A stretch of 64,000 nucleotides of DNA from Alphaproteobacteria bacterium (lineage in GTDB: Bacteria > Pseudomonadota > Alphaproteobacteria > Caulobacterales > Maricaulaceae): the NCBI GenBank assembly GCA_018222865.1, contig JAAEZM010000002.1, positions 60,087-124,086 on the forward strand, written 5' to 3'. Below the pieces are notes generated by a model. That model saw only the letters and a list, made by a program, of their open reading frames with translations, was not told the origin of the DNA and did not search any database. Positions 7,401 to 15,686 of the stretch are shown here, one piece after another. A program made the position numbers and the translations under genes. The stretch's first letter is position 1. Every line of letters starts with the position of its first letter.

Positions 7401-8831
7401 ATGCAGACACGGTCATGCCAAGTCCTCGTCGTTGGTGGTGGTCCGGGTGGATATCCGGCAGCCATTCGGGCCGGTCAGCTCGGCCTCGATACGATCATTG
7501 TCGACAAGCATGGCCTGGGTGGCACCTGCCTCAATCGCGGCTGTATTCCTTCCAAGGCCATGATCCATGCTGCGACCAAGTATGAAGACATGGCCAAGCA
7601 TGCCGAGACTGACGAGTTGGGCATTTACCTGGCGGAAGCCCCGAAGCTCGACATGGGCAAGCTGGTCGGCTGGAAAGATGGCATTGTCACCAAGCTGACC
7701 TCCGGCGTCGGCCAATTGCTCAAGGCTGCTGGGGCCGAGCACATTGCGGGCTGGGCGAAATTCTCTGATGCCAAGACCTGTATCGTTGAGATGGAGAATG
7801 GCGAGCAGGTCGAGATTACCGCAGAGCATGTGATCCTGGCGACCGGCTCGGTAGAGGTCGAACTGCCCTTCCTGCCGTTTGGAGACAAGGTGATTGGTTC
7901 AACCGATGCGCTTGATCTGCAAGAGCGCCCGGACAAGCTGGTCGTTGTCGGTGCGGGCTATATCGGCCTGGAGCTGGGCATCGCCTTCCGCAAGCTGGGC
8001 ACCGAGGTGACGTTCATCGAAGCGTCTGACGGCATTCTCCCGCTTTATGACAAAGAGATCACCCGCCCGATTACCATGTGGCTGAAGAAGCATAAGGTGG
8101 CGGTGAACCTGTCCTGCAAGGCCAAGGGCGTATCTGAGAAGGACGGTCAGGCCGTTCTGGAATACGAAGATGCCAAGGGCGAGACCCAGTCCATCGCCGC
8201 CGACAAAATCCTGGTCGCCGTGGGCCGTAAAGCCTGTCTCGATGGTTGGGGGCTTGAGAATATGGGCCTGGACCTGGTGGATGGCCGCTTCATCAAGGTC
8301 GATGAGCAATGCCGTACGGGCATGCGTGATGTCTACGCAATCGGTGATGTGGTCGGTGAGCCCTTATTGGCGCACAAGGCTACGGCCCAGGGCGAGATGG
8401 TGGCGGAGATCATCGCCGGGCACCGCCGTGTCCACGATCCGGTTTCCATTGCTGCGGTTTGCTTTACCGAGCCGGAAGTTGTTGGCGTTGGGCTGACGCC
8501 TGATGAAGCCAAAGCCAAGGGCGAAGAGATCATCACCGGCAAATTCCCGCTCGCGGCCTCCGGCCGTTACCTCTCGATGGAAGCGGGCACAGACGGCGGT
8601 TTCGTCCGTATTACGGCGCGCGAGAGCGATCATGTGATTCTGGGGATCCATGCGGTCGGCACACATGTTTCGGAGCTGTCGGGTGAATTCGCGCTGGCTG
8701 TGGAAATGGGCGCGCGCCTGGAAGATATTTCCGGTACTATTCACGTCCATCCGACGCTCACGGAAGGTTTCGCTGAGGCGGCCCTGACCGCACTGGGCCA
8801 TCCGATCCATATCTCTGCGCCGAAGAAGTAA
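7401..8831 (+). CDS. lpdA: Dihydrolipoyl dehydrogenase (E3)
   Basis: Reoxidises the lipoyl group of E2 with FAD and NAD. The FAD-binding VVGGGPGGYPAA is at about residues 10-21. The redox disulfide Cys43/Cys48 is in GGTCLNRGCIPSK. The NAD site is VVGAGYIGLELG, and the C-terminal dimerisation domain carries the catalytic His450-Glu455 pair (HPTLTE). The start is the ATG at 7401, 7 bp after AGGGAG; an upstream ATG at 7350 would add 17 residues with no ribosome site. It is separated from E1/E2 by a terminator, so it may also serve other 2-oxoacid complexes, but proximity favours BCKDH. Confidence 0.93.
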   Translation: MQTRSCQVLVVGGGPGGYPAAIRAGQLGLDTIIVDKHGLGGTCLNRGCIPSKAMIHAATKYEDMAKHAETDELGIYLAEAPKLDMGKLVGWKDGIVTKLTSGVGQLLKAAGAEHIAGWAKFSDAKTCIVEMENGEQVEITAEHVILATGSVEVELPFLPFGDKVIGSTDALDLQERPDKLVVVGAGYIGLELGIAFRKLGTEVTFIEASDGILPLYDKEITRPITMWLKKHKVAVNLSCKAKGVSEKDGQAVLEYEDAKGETQSIAADKILVAVGRKACLDGWGLENMGLDLVDGRFIKVDEQCRTGMRDVYAIGDVVGEPLLAHKATAQGEMVAEIIAGHRRVHDPVSIAAVCFTEPEVVGVGLTPDEAKAKGEEIITGKFPLAASGRYLSMEAGTDGGFVRITARESDHVILGIHAVGTHVSELSGEFALAVEMGARLEDISGTIHVHPTLTEGFAEAALTALGHPIHISAPKK

Positions 8832-8851
8832 GGCGCTCCGACGAGGTCTCT

Positions 8852-9253
8852 ATGACGTTCTTTGATCCAGCCGTCAGCGATGTCGAACGTGCAGCCTGCG
8901 CGGTCGCCGGGGCTTATCTTCTGGTGACCTTCTCTGATGGTCAGTTTGAAAAGACAGAAGAAGTGCAATTGCGCCGGGGGCTTGCAGAAAAGGCCGGCTT
9001 CACCGGTATCGATGCGGATCGTCTCGATGCGATCTTCATTGAGGTGCAGCAGGCGTTCACGGCGGATTATGACAAGGCTGCGGAACGCACATTGGACCTC
9101 ATCCGCGTAGTGCAGACGCATAAGGATGCGCATAAGGCCATCATCGAATCTGCCCAGACGGCAGTGATCGCAGACAAGATGGTCACGCCGCAGGAAGAAA
9201 ACGCGCTCAATTGTATTGCGGTTGCGCTCGGCCTGGAGGCAGGCGACGTCTAG
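8852..9253 (+). CDS. TerB-like domain protein
   Basis: A 133-residue soluble helical protein. DGQFEKTEEVQLRRGLAEK near the N-terminus and IADKMVTPQEENALNCIAVA near the C-terminus form the paired acidic helix-turn motifs of TerB/DjlA-type domains, which may bind metals. Its role is unknown. It follows lpd by 20 bp with GAGG before ATG, so it is probably co-transcribed. No other tellurite-resistance gene is present, so a resistance role is not supported. Confidence 0.65.
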   Translation: MTFFDPAVSDVERAACAVAGAYLLVTFSDGQFEKTEEVQLRRGLAEKAGFTGIDADRLDAIFIEVQQAFTADYDKAAERTLDLIRVVQTHKDAHKAIIESAQTAVIADKMVTPQEENALNCIAVALGLEAGDV

Positions 9254-9326
9254 GCCGTGGCGACATGCGGGTGCATAGCGAGCATTCACTTCCCATGAGC
9301 GCACTGGGGCGTATAACCCTTACCCT

Positions 9327-9815
9327 ATGACTGAGACGCTCTTCGGCCTTAAAGGCATTATCGAACACAAACCACTGGCTCCGGGTGAGGGGGTTGGGTG
9401 TGTGTCCTTTGAGACGGCGCTGATGCGACACATCACTCCGAAGCCGGAAGACTTCGATGAACTCGGTCATGTCAATAACGTGGTTTATCTGACCTGGGTG
9501 CAGGAGATGGCGGTGACACACTGGCACCTCATCTGCCCGCCGGAGCGTATCGCGGCGGAAGTCTGGGTCGCCCTGAAACACACGATTGAGTATCGCGATG
9601 CGATTGAGCCGGGCGATGGCGTCGAAATCCGGACCTGGCTCGGTCCTTATAAAGGCGCGCGCTTCGAGCGTAATGTTGATATCCGCAAGCCGGGCTCCAA
9701 GCGCTTCTCCGCCCGGGCGACCACGGAATGGTGTCGCCTCTCCTCCGAAACGCGGCGCCCCTTACGCATTGATGATGAGACCCTCAACGCGTTTGGCGTA
9801 AAAGACTTGCTGTGA
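9327..9815 (+). CDS. 4-hydroxybenzoyl-CoA thioesterase family protein
   Basis: A 162-residue hotdog protein. DFDELGHVNNVVYLTWVQE (about 42-60) is the 4HBT/FatB-like active-site segment, with the Asp and Asn expected for acyl-CoA or acyl-ACP hydrolysis. It likely releases acyl groups from CoA in the cytoplasm. The start is uncertain. The ATG at 9327 has no good ribosome site, and an ATG at 9423 would begin at MRHITPKPEDF and still keep the full hotdog fold. The gene converges on the next one with only a 3-bp gap. Confidence 0.8.
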   Translation: MTETLFGLKGIIEHKPLAPGEGVGCVSFETALMRHITPKPEDFDELGHVNNVVYLTWVQEMAVTHWHLICPPERIAAEVWVALKHTIEYRDAIEPGDGVEIRTWLGPYKGARFERNVDIRKPGSKRFSARATTEWCRLSSETRRPLRIDDETLNAFGVKDLL

Positions 9816-9818
9816 GCC

Positions 9819-11033
9819 CTAATCGTCAAGGGCAGGCAAGCTGAGCGCCTGGGCAGATGGTGCGGATGGGTCAGGTTCAGCAAGCAGCTCGATGAAGCTC
9901 TCAAGTGTCTCCACACCATTGCGTTCGATATAGGTTTGCAGATCGTCCGGCGTGTAGGCGTTGCGATAGCGGCGCGCCACCTCAGCTCGATAGGCCGGCG
10001 TGTAGATTTCGTGGAAGGTGCGCGCTGTCTGCATCTCGCTGATCGGTCCGAGATGTATCAGCCCATCATAGACATCCTCCATGCTTTGGCCGGGCGCTGC
10101 ATTGAGCATGAGATTGCCGATATAGGGCGAGGCGCCAAATGATGTGCCTGTGAGCTCAATGCCGACAGGCATGTCTTGATGGGTGGCAAAGGCGGCGTCC
10201 CAGCGGCCATCATCGGCGCGTCCCCACCGGTATTCGATCTGTTCCAGGCCTTCGCCAGTTGCTGGCGATGATTGATCCCCGGCTTCGCGTTCAATGATCA
10301 AGAAGGGTGCATTGATGCGAATGGAGTAGGTCTGGTCCGGATAGCGCTCAGCAAAATAGGTTGCAGTATTCCAGAACAGCTGACCGTCGCGGCTGCGCAG
10401 GCCCGTATAGGCGTGGCGAGTATTGGTCAGGAAAACGCCGCGTTCTTCACCGGACATATTGTCCAGCGTGCGTCTGATCGCTGAATACATAAACCCATCG
10501 CGGCCTGATTGGGCGATACCGATATAGTTCTCAAAATCCGCCGGTGTTTCGATTTCGCCCCAATAGGCCGGGGTACTGACCGCGTGAACCTGAAGGCGCT
10601 CATCGCCAGCACGGTTTTCATTAAAGGCATGGATCGCAGACAGCAGATCGATATAGCTCGCATAACGCCAGCCATGGATGGCTGCATTCTGCATAGCGGG
10701 ATAAAGCAGGGTCTGATCTTCCGGATAGGTGCTCAGATAGGCGTCAATATGCGGCTGATCATTCACGCTCCACGTTTCAATAAAGACATGGCGTGCCCGC
10801 ATGGCAAAAGCCTCGCTCGCAATGAGCTCGCGAAAGAAGGTCCACGGGGCTTCCAGATTGTGTAGCCCGTCATCAAAGATCACGAGCGCGTGCTCATCCA
10901 AGGCATCATAGACAAATTGAGCGGGTGCTTGGCCGTGCTCAGCAATATCTGTTGTGAAACTGTCCGCCGTCAGCGCCGATGTCGGGATGGCGAGGGTGGT
11001 GCTAAGTCCCGCCGTCAGCAAAATGGTCCGCAT
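9819..11033 (-). CDS. Exported protein of unknown function, TIKI/EreA-like architecture possible
   Basis: 404 residues with a signal peptide (MRTILLTAGLSTTLAIPTSA). The mature part has ALVIFDDGLHNLEAPWTFF near its start, HVFIETWSVNDQPHIDAYLS, LTNTRHAYTGLRSRDGQLFW and other conserved-looking His/Asp/Glu stretches. This resembles the erythromycin-esterase/ChaN/TIKI superfamily pattern of metal-dependent hydrolases, but I cannot assign it firmly. The AAGGGG upstream and its single-gene position suggest independent expression. It is about 70 bp from the Ldh-family gene on the same strand. Confidence 0.6.
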   Translation of the reverse strand: MRTILLTAGLSTTLAIPTSALTADSFTTDIAEHGQAPAQFVYDALDEHALVIFDDGLHNLEAPWTFFRELIASEAFAMRARHVFIETWSVNDQPHIDAYLSTYPEDQTLLYPAMQNAAIHGWRYASYIDLLSAIHAFNENRAGDERLQVHAVSTPAYWGEIETPADFENYIGIAQSGRDGFMYSAIRRTLDNMSGEERGVFLTNTRHAYTGLRSRDGQLFWNTATYFAERYPDQTYSIRINAPFLIIEREAGDQSSPATGEGLEQIEYRWGRADDGRWDAAFATHQDMPVGIELTGTSFGASPYIGNLMLNAAPGQSMEDVYDGLIHLGPISEMQTARTFHEIYTPAYRAEVARRYRNAYTPDDLQTYIERNGVETLESFIELLAEPDPSAPSAQALSLPALDD

Positions 11034-11101
11034 GAATAAAGCCCCTTATTTTCATGGGGGCATCTTGTCAGGCGCGGTTCAGCCAAAAGGTGTTTTGCAG
11101 C

Positions 11102-12193
11102 TTAATTTTCTGAACGGCCTTTCAGCGGTTCAAGTTCCGGGGTCTTGAGGGCGCTCGCCAGCTCGTTCAGTCCCGCCAGTGTCGCCTCATCCAGTGGAAT
11201 GCCCTCGCGCTCGCGCTTGCCGCGCCAGGCGCGTTCCGGGTCGCCGGGGACCAAAACAGGACTGTCCCAATCCATAGGCGGGCTTTGAGTGACGTAATTG
11301 GCAAGCGCTTCTTGTTCCTTGGCCATCCAGCCCGTATCGCCAAACATCTGGGGGTTGATGACAATGGACAGCATCGAGTTGAGGATGCCACCGCTGCGCT
11401 CATTCTCCGGCTGGATGGTTCCGCCGCCGGACAAGAGCCCGGCCAGAAGCTCGCAAGCATAGGCCAAGCCATAGCCTTTATGACGGCTGAATGGGGTGAG
11501 GGCACCTTTGATTTCAAAACCGGCCATGCCGCTCGGGTCGGTCATTGGATTGCCCATCGGATCAAGCAGTGTACCCGGCGGCACAGTTACGCCCTTGGCT
11601 GCAGCAACGCGGACTTTGCCCAGGGCGATTGTACTGGTCGCGATATCCAGCATGAAGTCCGGGCGCTCGTCCGTGCCTGGAAAGCCGATACAGATCGGAT
11701 TCGTTCCAAATCGCGCATCTGAGCCGCGGAATGGCGCAACAAGCGGAGCGTGGTCAGTGACATTGATAAAGTGGAGTGAGGCCAAACCCCTCGCATTGAG
11801 TGTTTCAGCATAGGCACCAATACGTCCAAGGTGGTGGGCGTTGGCAATCGATCCGCAAGCGAGGCCTTCTTTTAGCGCTTTTTCGCTGAGCGTGGACAGA
11901 ACGCGGTCGGCAGCACACACGCCCCAGCTTCGTTTAGCGTCGACCTGGTAAATCACACTTGTCTCGCGGACCACCTCAATCGCGGCCTTGAGATCAACCA
12001 GGCCCTCTTGAGCATGTCGAGTGTAGGCGGGCAGAAGCCCGATCCCGTGACTGTCATGGCCGGCGAGGTTGGCGCTAACCAGATGTTCCGCGACGCGCTG
12101 TGCGTCCGCATCGCGCACATCAAGTCTTTCAAGAACGCGCCGAGAGAATGCGATCAGCTGATCGGCGTTGAAGCGCGATTCAAGAGCGGACAT
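11102..12193 (-). CDS. Ldh family oxidoreductase (malate/L-lactate dehydrogenase type)
   Basis: A 363-residue NAD(P)-dependent oxidoreductase of the YlbC/MDH2 family, with its characteristic GHDSHGIGLLPAYTRHA (about 49-65; catalytic His), NAHHLGRIGAYAE and the C-terminal HKGYGLAYACELLAGLLSGG. The substrate may be a 2-hydroxy acid such as lactate, malate or ureidoglycolate; it is not resolved. The start is the ATG at 12193, after AAAGG; the upstream in-frame ATG at 12304 lies in a regulatory gap with palindromes and would add an unlikely extension. Confidence 0.87.
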   Translation of the reverse strand: MSALESRFNADQLIAFSRRVLERLDVRDADAQRVAEHLVSANLAGHDSHGIGLLPAYTRHAQEGLVDLKAAIEVVRETSVIYQVDAKRSWGVCAADRVLSTLSEKALKEGLACGSIANAHHLGRIGAYAETLNARGLASLHFINVTDHAPLVAPFRGSDARFGTNPICIGFPGTDERPDFMLDIATSTIALGKVRVAAAKGVTVPPGTLLDPMGNPMTDPSGMAGFEIKGALTPFSRHKGYGLAYACELLAGLLSGGGTIQPENERSGGILNSMLSIVINPQMFGDTGWMAKEQEALANYVTQSPPMDWDSPVLVPGDPERAWRGKREREGIPLDEATLAGLNELASALKTPELEPLKGRSEN

Positions 12194-12238
12194 CTGGCAC
12201 CTTTCCCGGGGTCGATAAAGTTTGGTCGTGTGCAGTAA

Positions 12239-12288
12239 GTTAATATTAACCAGTCCGTATAGACCAATTCTGTACCGTTGTGGTACAG
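12239..12288. promoter_or_regulatory. Two palindromes upstream of the Ldh-family gene
   Basis: GTTAATATTAAC at 12239-12250 is a perfect 12-bp palindrome. CTGTACC (12270-12276) and GGTACAG (12282-12288) form a perfect 7-5-7 inverted repeat. Both lie 46-95 bp before the ATG at 12193 on the minus strand, a normal operator position for a GntR- or IclR-type regulator. No such regulator gene is adjacent. Confidence 0.5.
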
Positions 12289-12323
12289 GCTGAATTTGTT
12301 TCAAATTTTACCGAAATAAACCT

Positions 12324-12352
12324 TTGAAATATATAAGAAAAGAAAGTATCAT
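12324..12352 (+). promoter_or_regulatory. Sigma-70-like promoter for the TonB-C protein
   Basis: TTGAAA and TATCAT are separated by exactly 17 bp, each one mismatch from consensus. Transcription would start near 12359, giving a leader of about 150 nt before the ATG at 12508. The leader contains the palindrome at 12365-12379. Confidence 0.5.
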
Positions 12353-12364
12353 GGTAATCTGAAA

Positions 12365-12379
12365 AATGCGAATCGCATT
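12365..12379. promoter_or_regulatory. 7-1-7 palindrome just downstream of the predicted start site
   Basis: AATGCGA-A-TCGCATT is a perfect 15-bp inverted repeat. The 7-1-7 layout is that of Fur-family boxes, although the bases differ from the classic GATAAT repeats. Bound protein would block transcription from 12324-12352. The TonB-like product downstream makes metal control plausible, but this is inference. Confidence 0.4.
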
Positions 12380-12507
12380 AAGCGTTTTGCAACCCGTTTG
12401 CGCCATTCTCAAAAGCGTCGGGCCACTAAGAGCCCACGCAGTTTTGACCGCGCTGACAAGAGGCGAAGACCCCAGCAGCGCACTTTTAGAGTGGATAGGG
12501 TATCTCG

Positions 12508-12840
12508 ATGAAAAAGACGGGAATGGTTCTTCTTGCAGCAGCAATGACCGCTATGAGTTTCGCCGCAGCGCCGGCTATGGCTCAAGATCGTGAACGCACG
12601 GCCGCTGCGGCCCCGGATTATCCGCGTGGCGCGGAGCGACGCAATGTCGAGGGCTATGCTGTGGTCCAGTATAATGTGACCCCGGAGGGCGCTGTCGCCG
12701 ACGCCCAGGTGATCGAATCTCAGCCGGAAGGCATCTGGGATCGTTCGGTTTTGCGGGCCATCAATGAATGGGGCTATGCCGCATCGACCGAGACAACTGA
12801 AGGTATGACGCAGCGTTTCGACTTCAATCTCGGCGGCTAA
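12508..12840 (+). CDS. Exported stand-alone TonB C-terminal domain protein
   Basis: A 110-residue protein with a signal peptide ending AMAQ (about residue 26). The rest is essentially one TonB_C domain: [20 protein letters not shown], then [20 protein letters not shown] and [13 protein letters not shown]. Classic TonB is membrane-anchored with a Pro-rich linker; this copy has neither, so it would be free in the periplasm. It probably cannot transduce energy alone, and may bind a receptor box or act as a structural domain. No exbB/exbD neighbours are present. Confidence 0.75.
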   Translation: MKKTGMVLLAAAMTAMSFAAAPAMAQDRERTAAAAPDYPRGAERRNVEGYAVVQYNVTPEGAVADAQVIESQPEGIWDRSVLRAINEWGYAASTETTEGMTQRFDFNLGG

Positions 12841-12908
12841 CAGCTTCAAAATTTACGCAAATCGGCACAAGAACCGAAACGCGGACTCAATCATAACACT
12901 TCATTTAC

Positions 12909-12938
12909 GGCGGCGCGTTAGCGTCGCCTTTGTTTTTT
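12909..12938 (+). terminator. Terminator between the TonB-C gene and the chemoreceptor
   Basis: GGCGGCGC-GTTA-GCGTCGCC forms an 8-bp stem, with one G-T pair, followed by a T-rich tail at 12929-12938. It lies about 70 bp after the TonB-C stop. Confidence 0.8.
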
Positions 12939-12973
12939 GGGCTACCGCGTTCGGCTGTAAAAGGGCTGATATT

Positions 12974-15031
12974 ATGAATTCTGTGCTTGCTTCCTTCATT
13001 GAGAAAACCTCGAGCATTCGCGTCAGGCTCCTTGCAGCCTTTGGTGTGTCTGCCGCGATGACGCTAATTGCTGCGGCGGTCGGCGTCTTCGGTTTCAACT
13101 CCGCCAATTCGGCGGTGGAGCAGATTGCAGAGCGTGCTATCCCCGAGACCTTGGCTGTTGATGCGCTGAGTGAAGCCAGCCAGGCGCTTGGTGAGGCGAT
13201 GACAGCCTTTGCCCTTTCTCCCAGCGTAGAAGCCCGCCTTGAGAGCTATAATCGCGTGTCAGCCCACCGCGATGCCCTGACTGCGGATCTCGCCCAATTG
13301 CAGCAACTGTCTGGTACGGAAGCAACGGCAGAGCTGGCAACCAGCGTGGCCGCGCTCTCCGCCCAGGTCGACCGCATGAATGAGGTGGTCCAGGACCGCC
13401 TGCAAATCCGTGATCGCCGTTGGTATACGGTCAGCCAGGCGCGTGAAGCGCGTGAAACCTTGTCCGTCGCCGTCGAAGGTGCGCTGGATGACAGTAGCGA
13501 AGCGGATATTGAGAGCCTGTTGCGCGCGCTGGTATCGGCCAACCAGATCATGATCCAGTTCAACGAAGTCGATATCGCGGCTTCTGACGCTGAAGTGGAC
13601 GCGATCTACGACGATTTCGATTTCGCGCTGGGCGAACTCGATGTGAACCTTGCTATTCTTGGCGATATCGCCACGGAAGAAATGCACGCCCAGGCGGGTC
13701 TCCTGATCGGTTTCGGTGAAGGCAATGGTGGTGTGTTCCAGCTGCGCAAGAATGAGCTTGCGGCTGAAGCGACTGCCGCTGGCGTTGCTGAAGAAGCCCG
13801 CCTTGCCTCTGAGGCGCTTGTTGCAGCTGTATATGGCTTCAAATCCGAAGTTGCAGAGCGCGTCGAAGCCGCAACATCGGCAGCCAATGGCGCTGTCGTT
13901 ACCGGCCGCATCCTGCTGATCTCGATTGCCGCGATCGGTCTGGCTGTCGCAACGGCGATTGCGTGGCTCTACGTCTCCAACATCCTTCTCGCTCGTCTGA
14001 GCAAAATGGTGCACGTCATGACGGCACTGGCCGAGGGCAATAGCGATGTGAACCTTGGCTTTACGCCGGGCCGTGATGAAATCGGCGATATGGCGCGTTG
14101 CGTGGATGTATTCCGCCAGAATGCGATCGAACGTGCTCGCCTTGAGGCCGAGACGGAAGAAGAGCGCCGCATGAAAGAGAAGCGGTCTGCAGCGGTCGAG
14201 AGCCTCATCCAGGCCTTCGAGGATGCCTCTACCCAGGCGCTGGGTCAGGTCTCTGAAGCCGCAACACAGATGGAAACCTCAGCGCGCGCCATGAGCTCTA
14301 CGGCTGCGGCGACAACCGGCAAGTCTGCGGCTGTGGCTCAGGCTTCTGAAGGCGCTTCCCAGAACGTTCAGACAGTGGCTGCGGCGGCTGAAGAGATGGT
14401 GTCCTCCATCGGTGAGATCAGCCAGCAAATCACACGCTCTACCGATATTGCGGGCAGCGCTGTCGATCAGGTTGAGCAAACCAATGTCGACGTCCAGCGT
14501 CTCAATGATGCGGCCCGGAGCATTGATGACATTGTCGGCCTCATCAACGATATCGCTGAACAGACCAACCTTCTGGCACTCAATGCGACGATCGAGGCTG
14601 CCCGGGCTGGTGAAGCCGGTAAAGGCTTCGCGGTCGTGGCGTCTGAGGTGAAAGCGCTTGCCAGCCAGACCGGCAACGCGACCCAGAATATTTCGGAGCA
14701 TATCTCCGGCATCCAGAGCGCGACCCAGAAAGCGGTCGAGGCTATGGGCTCCATCGGTGGGACGATCCATGAGATGAGCGAGATTGCGACGGCTATTGCT
14801 GCTGCGATGGAAGAGCAAAGGGCGGCCGCGTCCGAGATCACTCGTTCCGCTCAGGAAGCCGCTGACGGGACGCGTGACGTCTTCTCCAACATCCAGGAAG
14901 TCGATCAGGCGACCTCGGAGACGGGTCAGAGCGCTGGCCAGGTTCTCGAAGCCTCACTCGCGGTCTCGCGTCAGTCCGACAGCCTGAAAGATGCCGTCGA
15001 GCAATTCCTGGGTGATGTTCGCTCAGCCTAG
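12974..15031 (+). CDS. Methyl-accepting chemotaxis protein, transmembrane
   Basis: A 685-residue chemoreceptor. TM1 is at about residues 17-42, and a large helical periplasmic sensor covers about 43-305 (repeated heptad-like helices, HBM/4HB type). TM2 is at about 308-334. HAMP follows (about 335-390; [17 protein letters not shown]), and the cytoplasmic signalling hairpin is tipped by [18 protein letters not shown]. No CheR-binding pentapeptide is present at the C-terminus. It signals to CheA/CheW, which are not in this window. The ligand is unknown. A terminator follows. Confidence 0.92.
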   Translation: MNSVLASFIEKTSSIRVRLLAAFGVSAAMTLIAAAVGVFGFNSANSAVEQIAERAIPETLAVDALSEASQALGEAMTAFALSPSVEARLESYNRVSAHRDALTADLAQLQQLSGTEATAELATSVAALSAQVDRMNEVVQDRLQIRDRRWYTVSQAREARETLSVAVEGALDDSSEADIESLLRALVSANQIMIQFNEVDIAASDAEVDAIYDDFDFALGELDVNLAILGDIATEEMHAQAGLLIGFGEGNGGVFQLRKNELAAEATAAGVAEEARLASEALVAAVYGFKSEVAERVEAATSAANGAVVTGRILLISIAAIGLAVATAIAWLYVSNILLARLSKMVHVMTALAEGNSDVNLGFTPGRDEIGDMARCVDVFRQNAIERARLEAETEEERRMKEKRSAAVESLIQAFEDASTQALGQVSEAATQMETSARAMSSTAAATTGKSAAVAQASEGASQNVQTVAAAAEEMVSSIGEISQQITRSTDIAGSAVDQVEQTNVDVQRLNDAARSIDDIVGLINDIAEQTNLLALNATIEAARAGEAGKGFAVVASEVKALASQTGNATQNISEHISGIQSATQKAVEAMGSIGGTIHEMSEIATAIAAAMEEQRAAASEITRSAQEAADGTRDVFSNIQEVDQATSETGQSAGQVLEASLAVSRQSDSLKDAVEQFLGDVRSA

Positions 15032-15055
15032 TTCAGTTCCAACTGAATTCTCTTG

Positions 15056-15086
15056 CCGCCCGTGGCTTGCCAGCCGCGGGCGGTTT
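15056..15086 (+). terminator. Terminator after the chemoreceptor
   Basis: CCGCCCG (15056-15062) pairs with CGGGCGG (15077-15083), with an inner GGC/GCC stem and TTT after it. Confidence 0.7.
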
Positions 15087-15095
15087 GCGTATATC
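15067..15095 (+). promoter_or_regulatory. Possible promoter of tRNA-Met, overlapping the preceding terminator
   Basis: TTGCCA (15067-15072) and TATATC (15090-15095) are 17 bp apart. Transcription would start about 25 bp before the tRNA. The -35 hexamer lies in the loop and stem of the upstream terminator. Confidence 0.4.
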
Positions 15096-15125
15096 GCGAC
15101 CCTCCTTCATTGAAGGACTGCATGT

Positions 15126-15202
15126 GGCGAGGTAGCTCAGCTGGTTAGAGCGCACGACTCATAATCGTGAGGTCGAGAGTTCAAGTCTCTCCCTCGCCAC
15201 CA
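15126..15202 (+). tRNA. tRNA-Met (anticodon CAT)
   Basis: 77 nt with encoded CCA. The acceptor stem GGCGAGG (15126-15132) pairs with CCTCGCC (15192-15198). The D-arm contains TAGCTCAGCTGGTTAGAGC. The anticodon loop CTCATAA is on a CACGA/TCGTG stem, and the T-arm includes GTTCAAG. The body looks like elongator tRNA-Met. A CAT anticodon can also mean tRNA-Ile modified by TilS, so the isotype is probable rather than certain. It is not initiator tRNA, as the acceptor ends are fully paired. Confidence 0.95.
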
Positions 15203-15376
15203 ATTCTCCCCCGAAGCTTTCACAATCGCGCTTGCGACAATTCTGCTCACCCGGACACGGCAGTGTGATGTGGCAGGGCGTACTGGGCTGCCTATATAAG
15301 CTGTCTCGGGCATGAGCATACGCCGTGAACCGGTGAGGCCCCGCCCGTTATCACGCCTCAACCACAGGACGGCATA

Positions 15377-15649
15377 ATGAGCACAGGGTCCATTCTTTCT
15401 TTGATCGCAAGCGCAGTCATCATATTGGGCATCATTGCCTATTTGGTGACCGGTGCGAACATGCTTCCGGAATACGAAATGTCGCGCCATGGCTGGATCG
15501 CCCTTGGCCTTGGCACAGGGTTTTCATTCCTGGTCGGTGGCGCCTTGACGGCTGTCCTGGTGATTGGGCGTCGCCGCGGCTTCGATGAATCAGCCCATGA
15601 GATCTATCAGCAGCTTGATCCCGCCGCGAAGGATGAGCGCGAGGACTAG
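15377..15649 (+). CDS. Small membrane protein, unknown function
   Basis: 90 residues with two hydrophobic helices, about 5-25 (ILSLIASAVIILGIIAYLVT) and 38-62 (IALGLGTGFSFLVGGALTAV), then a cationic and acidic tail (RRRGFDESAHEIYQQLDPA). An AGGA site precedes the ATG. No family is recognised. It is monocistronic between tRNA-Met and the convergent kinase gene. Confidence 0.65.
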   Translation: MSTGSILSLIASAVIILGIIAYLVTGANMLPEYEMSRHGWIALGLGTGFSFLVGGALTAVLVIGRRRGFDESAHEIYQQLDPAAKDERED

Positions 15650-15686
15650 CTGTCAGCTATGAAGCTCGGGCACCCGTGGCTGGGTG

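Noticed and set aside
8852..9253. Tellurite-resistance system
   Set aside because: Only a TerB-like domain is present; terC, terD or terZ are not.
12366..12593. 75-codon plus frame starting inside the 7-1-7 palindrome
   Set aside because: Overlaps the TonB-C signal sequence in another frame, has no ribosome site, and would be almost leaderless.
13259..14014. 251-codon minus frame opposite the chemoreceptor
   Set aside because: Antisense to the periplasmic domain; composition follows the sense gene.
15126..15202. tRNA-associated integration site
   Set aside because: There is no integrase or direct repeat of the tRNA 3' end nearby.
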